Assembly: GCF_037478135.1 (NCBI RefSeq)
Contig: NZ_JBBHDV010000006.1
Location: 193,447-257,446 of the forward strand
DNA length: 64,000 nt
Direction of reading: 5' to 3'
DNA from: Denitratimonas sp037478135
GTDB lineage: Bacteria > Pseudomonadota > Gammaproteobacteria > Xanthomonadales > Xanthomonadaceae
Shown piece after piece: positions 52,796-61,539 of this stretch. The position numbers were made by a program, and so were the translations under genes. Below the pieces are notes generated by a model. It worked only from the letters and a program-made list of their open reading frames with translations. It did not search any database and was not told where the DNA came from. Numbering within the stretch: the first letter of the stretch is position 1; every line of letters begins with the position of its first letter.

Positions 52796-55471
52796 ATGCA
52801 GGGGCCCGCATCATTTTCGAAATCAAGCGCGCCGCTGGCGCGGGTGAAAATCGCCGAGCGCGATTTCTCCCGCCGCCAGAAGGCGTTGCTGGAAGGCATA
52901 TTCGGTTTCTTCTCCGACGAATTCGCGCGCAGCCTGGAACAGATGCTCAACGAGCTTGAGCAGCAACTGTTCCGCAGCGCCGAGCAGGCGCGCAGCAACG
53001 AGGTGCAGCGCGCGCTGCTGGAAGCCCAGAAACGCATCCACGAACGCCGCTCCCAGGTCACGCCGCAATTCCTGGCGCAGGTGGAAACCGCGCTGGCGAC
53101 GCTATCCGATCCGCCGCCGCCCAAGGTCGAAGACCAGACCCGGCCGCAGTTCTCGGAGCTGTCGCTGGTGGACACCAGCACCATGGACGAAACCGTGGCG
53201 CTGCGCGAGATTGCCACCCGTGGCGAAATCCGCAACAGCCTGTCGCTGTTCCTGCTCGGTCAGCGCATGGGCGTGGTCGCCGGGCGCCCGGCCTTCGATG
53301 CCGAACACCTGCCAGTCGGCCCGCACCGGCTGTGTCAGATGCTGCGCAGCGTGGTCGCCGGTTTCGATCTGGACGCCGAACAGTGCGGCCAGATCTACCG
53401 CCAGTTCGACCGCAGCGTGATGCAGCATCTGACCCCGTTCTACGAGGCATTGAACAACTACCTGATCCGTGAACAGGTGCTGCCGAACCTGACCTATGTG
53501 CCGCCGCGCAGCAAGCAGGCCGCCGCGCGCAAGCGTGCCCAGCAGCCTTCCGCGCCCGCGCCATCAGCACCACCCGCCGACACCGATGCCGGCGGCGAAC
53601 TTCCGGCCGGCCTGCCGGACATGAACAGCATGCCGGCGCGCGGCGGCCGTGCCTTCCCGACCCCGCCGCCCGGCATGGCCGCAACGCCCGCAGCACGGAT
53701 GCCGGCCTCGCCTGCGCATCTTTTCCCGCCATCTGCACCATCGGCGCCGCTGCCCGGCCCCGGCCCCGACGCAATGCCGCGCACCCCGCCAGGTTCTGGC
53801 GCTGGCATGGGCGCCGTGCCGGCAGGCGCAGCGCGCAAGGGCATGTTCCCACCCCCGGGCAGCATCGGCACCGGTGCCGCGCCGAATCTGCCACCCCATG
53901 CTACGCCGGACGCACCGGACACCGTGCCATGGAACAACCTGATCCCGTCCGGCCCGGCGCAGCAGGCCGCGCCGGACGCGGAACTGTTCGATACCCTGCG
54001 CCGCCTGCTGGCCGGGCGCCGCAGCCTGCTGGGCAAGCTCAAATCGCCGCTCGGCGGCGCCGCCAGTGCACCGCAGCAGGTCGCCAGCCCGGATCTGGTG
54101 CAGCAGTGTCTGAGCCAGATCCAGCAGGAGCTGGCCGGTGATACCGCACCGGCCGCTCCGTTGCCGTTCGCCCAGGTCAAGACCCATCTGCTGAACCAGT
54201 TGGCACGCACCGCCCAGGATGGCCCCGCGCCGACACTCAGCGACACCCAGGGCGACACCGTCGATCTGGTCGGCATGCTGTTCGACCACATCGGCCAGGA
54301 GGTCAGCCCGCAAAGCCCAGCCGGTTCGCTGCTGGGCCACCTGCAGGTACCGTTGTTGCGCGTGGCGCTGCAGGACGAAGGCTTCTTCACCGATCACCAC
54401 CATCCGGCGCGGCAGATGCTCAACGCCATCGCCGAGACCAGCGCCTATCTGAGCAGCGACGACGAGGTCGACCGCAACCTGATCCAGAAGATGTCGCATC
54501 TGGTGCAGCGCGCGACGCAGGAGTATTCCGGCGACAACGCGCTGTTCAGCGATCTGATGTCGGATCTGACCAGCCACCTGTCCACCCAGCAGCGCAAAGC
54601 CGAAGTCAGCGAGCGCCGTCATGTCGAGGCCGCACGTGGCCGCGAGAAGCTGGAAATCGCCCGTCTCCAGGCCGAAGAAGCCATCGACGGCGTGCTTGAG
54701 GGCAAGGACGTGCCGCGCTTCCTGCGCACCCTGCTGGAGCAGGTCTGGACCGACGTGCTGGCGCTGGCACTGCTGCGCGGCGGTGAATCCTCGCCCGCGT
54801 TCCAGCAGCAGATAGCGCTGGTCAAGCGCCTGGTCGACGCCACGATGCAGCGTCATGCCTCTGGTCAGCCGGTGATCGAGCCGACCGAGGCCAGCCGCAT
54901 GCGCGAGGAGATCGAATCCTCGCTCACCCAGGTCGGCCATGCCAGCGAGGATGCCAGCGAGGTGTCGGCACGGATGCTGGCGGCCGCGACCAGCGCCAGC
55001 GAGAACGAAGCCGACGCCGACCCGGCCTCGCGCACGGAACTGGCAATCAAGCTGCGCAGCCGCGCCCGCTTCGGCCAGGACGCCCAGGGTGGCCGCCAGG
55101 CCGAGGTCAAGACGATTCCCAAGACTGCGCCGCTGAGTCCGGAGGAAAAAACCTGGCACGACCGTGTCAAGCGTATGCCGTACGGCACCTGGTTCGATTT
55201 CACCATCAACCAGCAGGGCGACAGGGCGCGTCGCCGCATGTCCTGGTACAGCACCGTCACCGACCACTGCCTGTTCGTCAACCATCGCGGCCAGCGGGCC
55301 GGCGACTACACCCTGTCCTGGCTGGCACGCGAACTGGAGCGTGGCAACGTCAAGCTGGTGGAACCGGAGCGCGGCTCGATCGTGGACCGCGCCTGGAGCG
55401 CGATCATCCGCACCCTGCGCTCGTTCGCCGGGCAGGGCGCCCAAGCGCCGCAGGCGGCCACAGCCAAATGA
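52796..55471 (+). CDS. DUF1631 family protein
   Basis: 891 residues, cytoplasmic, mostly helical. The N-terminal domain (~1-240) has LEQMLNELEQQLFRSAEQA and SELSLVDTSTMDETVALREI. A Pro/Ala/Gly-rich disordered linker spans ~240-385, and the C-terminal DUF1631 core follows (LLRVALQDEGFFTDHHHPAR, LLEQVWTDVLALALLRGG). The last ~100 residues (YGTWFDFTINQQGDRARRRM, then LFVNHRGQRAGDY) look like a beta-barrel tail reminiscent of PilZ-type domains. Function unknown. The PilZ gene follows 10 bp later, suggesting shared c-di-GMP signalling. ATG 52796 follows GGGGGAGC. Confidence 0.85.
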   Translation: MQGPASFSKSSAPLARVKIAERDFSRRQKALLEGIFGFFSDEFARSLEQMLNELEQQLFRSAEQARSNEVQRALLEAQKRIHERRSQVTPQFLAQVETALATLSDPPPPKVEDQTRPQFSELSLVDTSTMDETVALREIATRGEIRNSLSLFLLGQRMGVVAGRPAFDAEHLPVGPHRLCQMLRSVVAGFDLDAEQCGQIYRQFDRSVMQHLTPFYEALNNYLIREQVLPNLTYVPPRSKQAAARKRAQQPSAPAPSAPPADTDAGGELPAGLPDMNSMPARGGRAFPTPPPGMAATPAARMPASPAHLFPPSAPSAPLPGPGPDAMPRTPPGSGAGMGAVPAGAARKGMFPPPGSIGTGAAPNLPPHATPDAPDTVPWNNLIPSGPAQQAAPDAELFDTLRRLLAGRRSLLGKLKSPLGGAASAPQQVASPDLVQQCLSQIQQELAGDTAPAAPLPFAQVKTHLLNQLARTAQDGPAPTLSDTQGDTVDLVGMLFDHIGQEVSPQSPAGSLLGHLQVPLLRVALQDEGFFTDHHHPARQMLNAIAETSAYLSSDDEVDRNLIQKMSHLVQRATQEYSGDNALFSDLMSDLTSHLSTQQRKAEVSERRHVEAARGREKLEIARLQAEEAIDGVLEGKDVPRFLRTLLEQVWTDVLALALLRGGESSPAFQQQIALVKRLVDATMQRHASGQPVIEPTEASRMREEIESSLTQVGHASEDASEVSARMLAAATSASENEADADPASRTELAIKLRSRARFGQDAQGGRQAEVKTIPKTAPLSPEEKTWHDRVKRMPYGTWFDFTINQQGDRARRRMSWYSTVTDHCLFVNHRGQRAGDYTLSWLARELERGNVKLVEPERGSIVDRAWSAIIRTLRSFAGQGAQAPQAATAK

Positions 55472-55481
55472 GGACGCGCGC

Positions 55482-55835
55482 ATGAGCAACGAGGAATACC
55501 GCCGCGCCAAGCGCAAGCAGGTGGCCGAGCGCATCGATGTCATCGACACCATGCTGGAAACGCCGATCGGGCTGATCGGCAACATCTCCGAAACCGGCAT
55601 GATGCTGTTCACGACGCGTCATCTGGCCGACGACGCGCTGTTCCAGCTGCGTTTCACGCTGACCGATGCCGGTGGCAACCGCCGCGACATCAGCATCGGC
55701 GCACACCAGCTCTGGTCCGAACCGGCCAGCTCCCCGGGCCAGTTCTGGGTCGGCTTCCGCTTCATCGACATCTCGCCCGACGATCTGGCGGTGCTGCGCG
55801 TCTGGATCGATCTGCCCGGCGGCCAGTACGTCTGA
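55482..55835 (+). CDS. PilZ domain protein
   Basis: 117 residues, a single PilZ domain. Both c-di-GMP binding motifs are visible: R-x-x-x-R at residues 7-11 (RRAKR) and N-x-S-x-x-G at 34-39 (NISETG). It should therefore bind c-di-GMP, unlike degenerate PilZ proteins. It starts 10 bp after the DUF1631 stop and likely shares its transcript. Possible outputs include motility or surface behaviour; no partner is visible apart from DUF1631. Confidence 0.87.
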   Translation: MSNEEYRRAKRKQVAERIDVIDTMLETPIGLIGNISETGMMLFTTRHLADDALFQLRFTLTDAGGNRRDISIGAHQLWSEPASSPGQFWVGFRFIDISPDDLAVLRVWIDLPGGQYV

Positions 55836-55999
55836 GGTACGCGGCATGATGTTTCCCGCCCAGGCCACCAGCCCGGCATAGCCTGCCGGTGAGCGGAAGC
55901 GAACCGCAGCGCACAGCGCCGGACCGCGCACAGCAGCAACCCGCAGCCACGCCGGCTGCGGCACAATGACGGTTTCCGTCATTGATTCCAGGATCGTCC

Positions 56000-57310
56000 A
56001 TGGACATCGGCGCACTCTACGCCCAGCATCTTTCCACCCTCCAGCAGCGCGTGGAAACTGCGCTGGCGCGCAGCGGCCACGATCATTTGCTGATCGCGGC
56101 CGGCGTGCCGAAGTACCACTTCCTGGACGACCGCGATTACCCGTTCGCGATCAATCCGCATTTCCTGCAGTGGGTACCGCTGCCGCAGCACAGCCACGGC
56201 TGGATCGTGCTGACGCCGGGTCGCCGCCCGGTGCTGGTCTACCACCAGCCGGCCGATTACTGGCATGTCGCGCCGAGCGCGCCGGACGGCTTCTGGGTCG
56301 AACATTTCGACATCCACGTGATCCGCGAACCGAAGCAGGCCAGCGCCTTCCTGCCCAAACAAGGCCGCATCGCGATCATCGGCGAGGCCGATGCGGCGCT
56401 GGACGGCTACACCCCGGATAATCCACAGAAGCTGCTGGACTACCTGCACTACCACCGCGCCTTCAAGACCGGTTACGAACTGCACTGCCTGCGCGAGGCC
56501 TCACGCATCGCCGCGCGCGGGCACCTGGCCGCCGCCGCCGCCTTCCGCGAAGGTGCATCCGAATACGCGATCAACCGCGCCTATCTGGGCGCCACCGGCC
56601 AGAACGATGTCAACGTGCCCTACGGCAACATCGTGGCGCTGAACGAACACGCGGCGGTGCTGCATTACCAGTACCAGGACATCGAAGCGCCGGCGCAGTC
56701 GCGCTCGTTCCTGATCGATGCCGGGGCACGCTGCAACGGTTATTCCAGCGACATCACCCGCACCTGGGGCAATGGCGATGCGCGCTTCCAGGCCCTGATC
56801 GACGGAGTCGAAGCGGCGCAGCTGGCGCTGGTCGAGCAGGTCCGCGACGGCCGCGACTACCGCGATATCCACGTCGATGCGCACCTGCGCCTGGCCGATG
56901 TGCTGCAACAACTCGGGCTGGTGCGCATGACGCCGGAATCACAGCTGGAAAGCGGCATCAGCGCGGTGTTCTTCCCTCACGGCATCGGCCACCTGCTCGG
57001 CCTCCAGGTGCACGATGTGGCCGGCTTCGCAGCCTCGGACGAAGGCGGCATGATCGCGCGCCCGGACGGCCATCCCTTCCTGCGCCTGACCCGCACCCTG
57101 GCGCCAGGCATGGTGGTGACGATCGAGCCGGGCCTGTACTTCATCGACCTGCTGCTGCGCGAGCTGCGCGCCGGGCCGCACGCCGGCGCAGTGGACTGGG
57201 ACGCGGTCGAATACCTCTCGCAGTTCGGAGGGGTGCGGATCGAGGACGATGTGGCCTGCACCGCCGATGCCCCGGAAAACCTCACCCGCGACGCCTTCGC
57301 CGCGGTCTGA
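56000..57310 (+). CDS. pepQ: Xaa-Pro dipeptidase
   Basis: Cleaves Xaa-Pro dipeptides; M24 'pita-bread' metalloenzyme. 436 residues (E. coli PepQ is 443). Metal ligands sit in DAGARCNGYSSDITRTWG (two Asp), FFPHGIGHLLGLQVHDV (His), VVTIEPGLYF (Glu) and GVRIEDD (Glu). The N-terminal YHFLDDRDYPFAINPHF block is characteristic of PepQ. ATG 56000 has AGGA 6-9 nt upstream; the in-frame ATG 18 nt earlier lies before that site. Confidence 0.95.
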   Translation: MDIGALYAQHLSTLQQRVETALARSGHDHLLIAAGVPKYHFLDDRDYPFAINPHFLQWVPLPQHSHGWIVLTPGRRPVLVYHQPADYWHVAPSAPDGFWVEHFDIHVIREPKQASAFLPKQGRIAIIGEADAALDGYTPDNPQKLLDYLHYHRAFKTGYELHCLREASRIAARGHLAAAAAFREGASEYAINRAYLGATGQNDVNVPYGNIVALNEHAAVLHYQYQDIEAPAQSRSFLIDAGARCNGYSSDITRTWGNGDARFQALIDGVEAAQLALVEQVRDGRDYRDIHVDAHLRLADVLQQLGLVRMTPESQLESGISAVFFPHGIGHLLGLQVHDVAGFAASDEGGMIARPDGHPFLRLTRTLAPGMVVTIEPGLYFIDLLLRELRAGPHAGAVDWDAVEYLSQFGGVRIEDDVACTADAPENLTRDAFAAV

Positions 57311-57398
57311 GGCACAGGCAGCGGCATGACCTTGGACCGCATCTGCGCGATCATGGGCACAATGCGGTCCGCAGCGCCGCTTCGAGCCTGAGCCTGCC

Positions 57399-58367
57399 AT
57401 GAGCCAGAACCTCCGTCCGCTGGGCAAGACCGGCCTTCACATCGGCCCACTGGTGCTGGGCGGCAACGTGTTCGGCTGGACCTGCGCGCGGCGCGAATCC
57501 TTCGCCGTACTCGATGCCTACGCGGCGCTGGGCAACGGCCTGATCGACAGCGCCGATGTCTATTCGCGCTGGGCACCGGGCCACCAGGGCGGCGAATCGG
57601 AAAGCATCATCGGCGACTGGATCCGCCAGCGCGGCCACCACAACGATGTGCTGATCGCCACCAAGGTCGGCTCCGACATGGGGCTGGGCCACATCTGCCT
57701 GCGGCGCGAACACATCCTGCGCTCGGTCGAGGATTCGCTGCGCCGCCTCGGCGTGGACTGCATCGATCTGTACCAGTCGCACTGGTTCGACAAGCGCACG
57801 CCGCCGGAGGAAACGCTGCGCGCCTTCCAGCACCTGCTCGAACAGGGCAAGGTGCGCGCCATCGGCTGTTCCAACCACAGCCCGGCGCAGCTGATGGAAA
57901 GCATCGAGGTGGCGCAGGTCTACGGCCTGCCCGCCTATCAGGTGCTGCAACCGCAGTACAACCTGATGGCGCGCGCCGGTTTTGAGGGTGAATTGCGCGG
58001 CATCTGCCAGCGCGAGGAACTGGGCGTGATCGCCTACCACGGCCTGGCGTCCGGCTTCCTCAGCGGCAAATACCGCCACCCGGACGATGCCCGCGACAGC
58101 GCGCGCGGCGACGCGGTGCGCCAGCATCTCGCCAATCCACAGGGCGCTGCGGTGCTGGCGGCTCTGGATGACATCGCCGCACGTCACCTCGCCCGCCCGG
58201 CGCAGGTGGCACTGGCCTGGATCATGGCCCAGCCGGGCATCACCGCACCGATTGCCAGCGCCACCAGCACCGCACAACTGGAAGAACTGGCCGGCGCCGC
58301 CGATCTGGGTCTGGATGCCGACGATCTGGCCGCCCTGGATGCAGCCAGCACCCCGCCTTCTGCCTGA
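57399..58367 (+). CDS. Aldo/keto reductase
   Basis: 322 residues, a TIM-barrel NADPH oxidoreductase. The catalytic tetrad is visible: Asp and Tyr in SADVYSRWAPG, Lys in IATKVGSDMG and His in DLYQSHWF. The cofactor region is ASATSTAQLEEL near the C-terminus. It is closest to the YajO/Tas-like bacterial group of unknown physiological substrate. It lies 13 bp upstream of rpe, possibly in one transcript. Confidence 0.9.
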   Translation: MSQNLRPLGKTGLHIGPLVLGGNVFGWTCARRESFAVLDAYAALGNGLIDSADVYSRWAPGHQGGESESIIGDWIRQRGHHNDVLIATKVGSDMGLGHICLRREHILRSVEDSLRRLGVDCIDLYQSHWFDKRTPPEETLRAFQHLLEQGKVRAIGCSNHSPAQLMESIEVAQVYGLPAYQVLQPQYNLMARAGFEGELRGICQREELGVIAYHGLASGFLSGKYRHPDDARDSARGDAVRQHLANPQGAAVLAALDDIAARHLARPAQVALAWIMAQPGITAPIASATSTAQLEELAGAADLGLDADDLAALDAASTPPSA

Positions 58368-58380
58368 CACCGGAGTTCGC

Positions 58381-59079
58381 ATGACCACCCGCTCGATCAT
58401 CGCCCCATCCATCCTCTCGGCCGACTTCGCCCGCCTCGGCGAGGAAGTGGAAGCCGTGCTCGCCGCCGGCGCCGACTGGGTCCACTTCGACGTGATGGAC
58501 AACCACTATGTGCCCAACCTGACCATCGGCCCGATGGTCTGCCAGGCACTGCGCAAGCACGGCATCACCGCGCCCATCGACGTGCATCTGATGGTGCAGC
58601 CGGTCGATGCGCTGGTGCCCGAATTCGCCAAGGCCGGCGCCAACACCATCAGCTTCCACCCCGAAGCCAGCGCGCACGTGCACCGCACCATCCAGCTGAT
58701 CCGCACACAGGGCTGCCAGCCGGGCATCGTGCTGAACCCGGCCACGCCGCTGGAAGTGCTGGACTGGGTGCTGGACGACATCGACCTGGTGCTGGTGATG
58801 TCGGTGAATCCCGGATTCGGCGGCCAGACCTTCATTCCTTCGGCGCTGGAAAAACTGCGCCAGATCCGCGAACGCATCGACCGCAGTGGCCGCGACATCC
58901 ATCTGCAGGTGGACGGCGGCGTCAAGATCGACAACATCGGCGAAATCGCACTGGCCGGCGCCGACACCTTCGTCGCCGGCTCGGCGATCTTCGGCGCCGA
59001 CGACTACTCCGCCACGATCGCGGCGATGCGCGAGGAAATCACACGCGCCCGCAACCGCGCGTACGGCTATTTCACCTGA
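58381..59079 (+). CDS. rpe: Ribulose-phosphate 3-epimerase
   Basis: Interconverts ribulose-5-phosphate and xylulose-5-phosphate in the pentose phosphate pathway. 232 residues. IAPSILSADFARLGEEV, WVHFDVMDNHYVPNLTIGP, MSVNPGFGGQTFIP and the phosphate-binding end VAGSAIFGADDY are intact, including the metal-binding His and Asp residues. ATG 58381 follows CGGAG. A palindromic hairpin follows the stop. Confidence 0.97.
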   Translation: MTTRSIIAPSILSADFARLGEEVEAVLAAGADWVHFDVMDNHYVPNLTIGPMVCQALRKHGITAPIDVHLMVQPVDALVPEFAKAGANTISFHPEASAHVHRTIQLIRTQGCQPGIVLNPATPLEVLDWVLDDIDLVLVMSVNPGFGGQTFIPSALEKLRQIRERIDRSGRDIHLQVDGGVKIDNIGEIALAGADTFVAGSAIFGADDYSATIAAMREEITRARNRAYGYFT

Positions 59080-59104
59080 TCTTTTTTTACCTGCTTCTTT
59101 ACAT

Positions 59105-59134
59105 TCCCTCTCCCTCGCTGGCGGGGGAGAGGGA
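59105..59134. repeat. REP-like hairpin between rpe and rraA
   Basis: TCCCTCTCCC (59105-59114) pairs perfectly with GGGAGAGGGA (59125-59134). The same CCCTCTCC/GGAGAGGG core occurs at 12085-12112, so this is a recurring palindrome. It follows a TTTTTTT run after rpe and may act as a terminator or as a REP-type repeat. Confidence 0.55.
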
Positions 59135-59171
59135 GCAAACCCTGAAATCCACGCCAACTCCAGAGCCGCCG

Positions 59172-59669
59172 ATGAACACCACGCCGCTGGCCACCACCGA
59201 TCTGTGCGACGCGCATGAGAACGCGATCCACGTCATCACCCTGCCCTGGCTGGATCTGGGCGGACGCCGCGCCTTCCACGGCCTGGTCACCACGATCAAA
59301 GCCTTCGAAGACAACTCGCGGGTGCGCGAAGCCGTGGCCGAAGCCGGTCACGGCCGCGTGCTGCTGGTGGATGGCGGCGGCTCGCTGGCACGCGCGATGC
59401 TCGGCGATCTACTCGCCGCCAAGGCGGTCGAAAACGGCTGGGAAGGCATCGTCATCCATGGCGCGATCCGCGACAGCGCGGCGATTGCGCAACTGGATCT
59501 GGGGGTCAAGGCGCTCGGCCGCTGCCCACGCAAGACCGAGAAACTCGGCGACGGCCACCGCGATGTCACGCTGGAAATCGCCGGCATCACGGTGCAACCG
59601 GGCCAGTGGCTGTACGCCGACGCCGATGGCGTGATCGTCAGCGACACCGCGCTGCACGAAGTGGCCTGA
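59172..59669 (+). CDS. rraA: RraA-family protein (regulator of ribonuclease E activity type)
   Basis: 165 residues, the size of E. coli RraA. TTDLCDAHEN, RVLLVDGGGSLARAMLGDLLA and GIVIHGAIRDSAAIAQLDLGVKAL are typical, including the G-x-x-G-D-x-L and R-D residues. RraA binds RNase E and inhibits it; some family members are instead 4-hydroxy-4-methyl-2-oxoglutarate aldolases, and the retained R-D pair does not exclude that. ATG 59172 chosen to match the RraA N-terminus. Confidence 0.92.
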   Translation: MNTTPLATTDLCDAHENAIHVITLPWLDLGGRRAFHGLVTTIKAFEDNSRVREAVAEAGHGRVLLVDGGGSLARAMLGDLLAAKAVENGWEGIVIHGAIRDSAAIAQLDLGVKALGRCPRKTEKLGDGHRDVTLEIAGITVQPGQWLYADADGVIVSDTALHEVA

Positions 59670-59686
59670 GCCGGCCGGATCCAGCC

Positions 59687-60115
59687 CTAGACTTTCTCCC
59701 ACTCCGCCACCGGCCCGGGCTCGGGCACGAACAGCGGATGGCATTCCGGCTGGGTCACTTCTTCCCAACGCGCCAGCACCTGCGGGCTGCGCACGGCGAG
59801 CTTGGCGCGCAGATGCTGCCATTCGTAATCGAGCTGGCCGCAGCTCACCGCGATCGTGGCGCTGCGCGCCTCCGGATCGAACTTGCTCGCGTCAAAACGA
59901 TAGCCGCGCGCCGTCGCCTCGGCATGCACTGCGGCCAGATAGACATCAATCGCCGCAGCCGGATCGGGCTGGGCCTGAAACCTGCGCAACTGCGGATGAT
60001 GCCGATAACCGCGCGTGAGCCCGTGCAGCACCTTGCGCGCCAGCAGCGTCTCGCGCCACAGCGCGACCAGCCCGGGCGGATCGAGATAACGGGGATGCAG
60101 GGACCACACGCGCAT
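59687..60115 (-). CDS. T4 endonuclease V-like (Pyr_excise family) protein
   Basis: 142 residues. MRVWSLHPRYLDPPGLVALW, GYRHHPQLRRF and YRFDASKF fit the bacterial group annotated as pyrimidine-dimer DNA glycosylase/endonuclease V. Glu22 in ALWRETLL aligns with the catalytic Glu23 of the T4 enzyme (AEYREL). However, residue 2 is Arg, not the Thr that serves as T4's N-terminal nucleophile, and Met before Arg is not normally removed. Dimer glycosylase activity is therefore uncertain. ATG 60115 begins the family N-terminus. Confidence 0.78.
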   Translation of the reverse strand: MRVWSLHPRYLDPPGLVALWRETLLARKVLHGLTRGYRHHPQLRRFQAQPDPAAAIDVYLAAVHAEATARGYRFDASKFDPEARSATIAVSCGQLDYEWQHLRAKLAVRSPQVLARWEEVTQPECHPLFVPEPGPVAEWEKV

Positions 60116-60224
60116 CGTGAATCTTCCAGCCTGGATAACGCAGCATTCTGCCAGCCGCACGTGGTCGCGCACCATTCGCGACGACACTGCACGGCACGCG
60201 CATATCCGGCATGCTGCAACGCTC

Positions 60225-60809
60225 ATGGAACTGACCACCACCATCACCGCGCCGCACTCACGCACCCTGCTGCTGCGCCCGTACCAGCCGGATGATGCGC
60301 CGGCGCTGCATGCACTGGTGCAGGCTTCGCTGGAACACCTGTCGCCGTGGCTGCCATGGGCGCACTCCGGCTATGCGCTGGACGAAGCCCGCGCCTTCAT
60401 TGCGCAGGGCGCGCAAGACTGGCGCACCCGCAGCGGGTTTTCCTTCGGCGTGTTCAATTCCGCCAGCGGCAGTCTGCTCGGCGGCGCTGGCCTGAACCAG
60501 CTCAACCGCCTGAAATGCAGCGCCAACCTCGGCTACTGGATCGGCAGCGCCTTCCACGGCGAGGGTATCGCCAGTGCCGCAGCCGCCTGCGTGGCCGGTT
60601 TCGGTCTGCGCGAATGTGATCTTGCGCGGGTCGAGATCGCGGTCGCGCCCGGCAACCACGCCAGCCGCCGCGTCGCGGAAAAACTTGGTGCCCGTTTCGA
60701 AGGCCAGGTGGAAGGACGCATCCAGCTGCGCGAAGGGCCGGTCAGCGCGCTGCTGTATTCACTCTGCGCCGCGCCGCTTGCCGCGCCGCGCTCCGGGCAT
60801 CGGATATAG
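60225..60809 (+). CDS. GNAT N-acetyltransferase (RimJ/RimL-like)
   Basis: 194 residues. RTLLLRPYQPDDAPALHALV at the N-terminus, GLNQLNRLKCSANLGYWIG in the core and NHASRRVAEKLGARFEGQVEGR near the end are typical of ribosomal-protein-alanine-acetyltransferase-like GNATs that use acetyl-CoA. The acceptor is unknown. ATG 60225 gives the family start. It is divergent from the endonuclease-V-like gene and 10 bp upstream of the cytochrome gene. Confidence 0.88.
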   Translation: MELTTTITAPHSRTLLLRPYQPDDAPALHALVQASLEHLSPWLPWAHSGYALDEARAFIAQGAQDWRTRSGFSFGVFNSASGSLLGGAGLNQLNRLKCSANLGYWIGSAFHGEGIASAAAACVAGFGLRECDLARVEIAVAPGNHASRRVAEKLGARFEGQVEGRIQLREGPVSALLYSLCAAPLAAPRSGHRI

Positions 60810-60819
60810 AATCGCCGCC

Positions 60820-61149
60820 ATGCTCGCGTTCCTGCTCACCACTCTGCTTGCCGCCGCCACACCGGAACCGGCTCCCGCCGCCGAAGCGGCACCGGCCAAG
60901 ATCGGCCTGTGCGTGGCCTGCCACGGCAGCGATGGCCGCAGCCGGATGCCGGCCGCACCGCATATCGGCGGCCAGAACGAGGCCTATCTGGTCTGGGCGC
61001 TGACCCAGTACCGCGAAGGCCGGCGCGAGGGCGATGTGATGAACAGCGTCATCGGCGTACTGAACCGGCGCGACATCGAAGCGTTGTCGCGCTGGTACGC
61101 GCGCCAGACCTGGCCGGCGATCGTGCAGGACGAGGCCGACGCACCATGA
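60820..61149 (+). CDS. Small class I cytochrome c
   Basis: 109 residues with a signal peptide (MLAFLLTTLLAAATPEPAPA) and one haem site, CVACH, at residues 31-35. The likely axial Met is Met74 in GDVMNSVIG. The layout matches cytochrome c4/c5-type domains (HIGGQNEAYLVWALTQYREG). It should carry single electrons in the periplasm; no oxidase genes are adjacent. The stop overlaps the start of the J-protein gene. Confidence 0.87.
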   Translation: MLAFLLTTLLAAATPEPAPAAEAAPAKIGLCVACHGSDGRSRMPAAPHIGGQNEAYLVWALTQYREGRREGDVMNSVIGVLNRRDIEALSRWYARQTWPAIVQDEADAP

Positions 61150-61505
61150 ATTTCATCGGCAAGCGTTACTACGGAAAAATCCTCGGCGGCCTGCTCGGCT
61201 TCGTACTGCTGCGCCACCCGATCGGGCTGCTGATCGGCGCACTGATCGGCCACGCCTTCGACGCCGGCTGGCTGCGCCGCTCGCGCGGACGCTCGGCGCT
61301 GGACGAGGCCTATGTGGTGCTGGACGTGCCGCGCAACGCCAGCAACGAAGCCGTCGACGCCGCCTACCGCCGGCTGATGTCCAAATACCACCCGGACCGC
61401 GTCGCCGGCGCCGCGCAGGAAATCCGCGAACTGGCCGAAGAGCGCGCCCGCGCCATCAACTCTGCCTACGACACCATCTTGGATGCGCGCCGCTACGGCG
61501 GATGA
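61146..61505 (+). CDS. DjlA-like membrane J-domain protein lacking the TerB domain
   Basis: 119 residues. The N-terminal ~40 residues (YGKILGGLLGFVLL, then GLLIGALIGHAFDAGW) match the membrane/dimerisation helix of DjlA. A short linker leads directly to a J domain with HPD at 82-84 (YRRLMSKYHPDRV) and a DjlA-like end (ELAEERARAINSAYDTI). The central TerB-like domain of DjlA (~120 residues) is absent. It would be an inner-membrane-anchored DnaK co-chaperone. ATG 61146 overlaps the cytochrome stop (ATGA). Confidence 0.87.
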   Translation: MNFIGKRYYGKILGGLLGFVLLRHPIGLLIGALIGHAFDAGWLRRSRGRSALDEAYVVLDVPRNASNEAVDAAYRRLMSKYHPDRVAGAAQEIRELAEERARAINSAYDTILDARRYGG

Positions 61506-61539
61506 AACCCGTTGCGGCGCGCACTGAAGCAGCAGTCGT

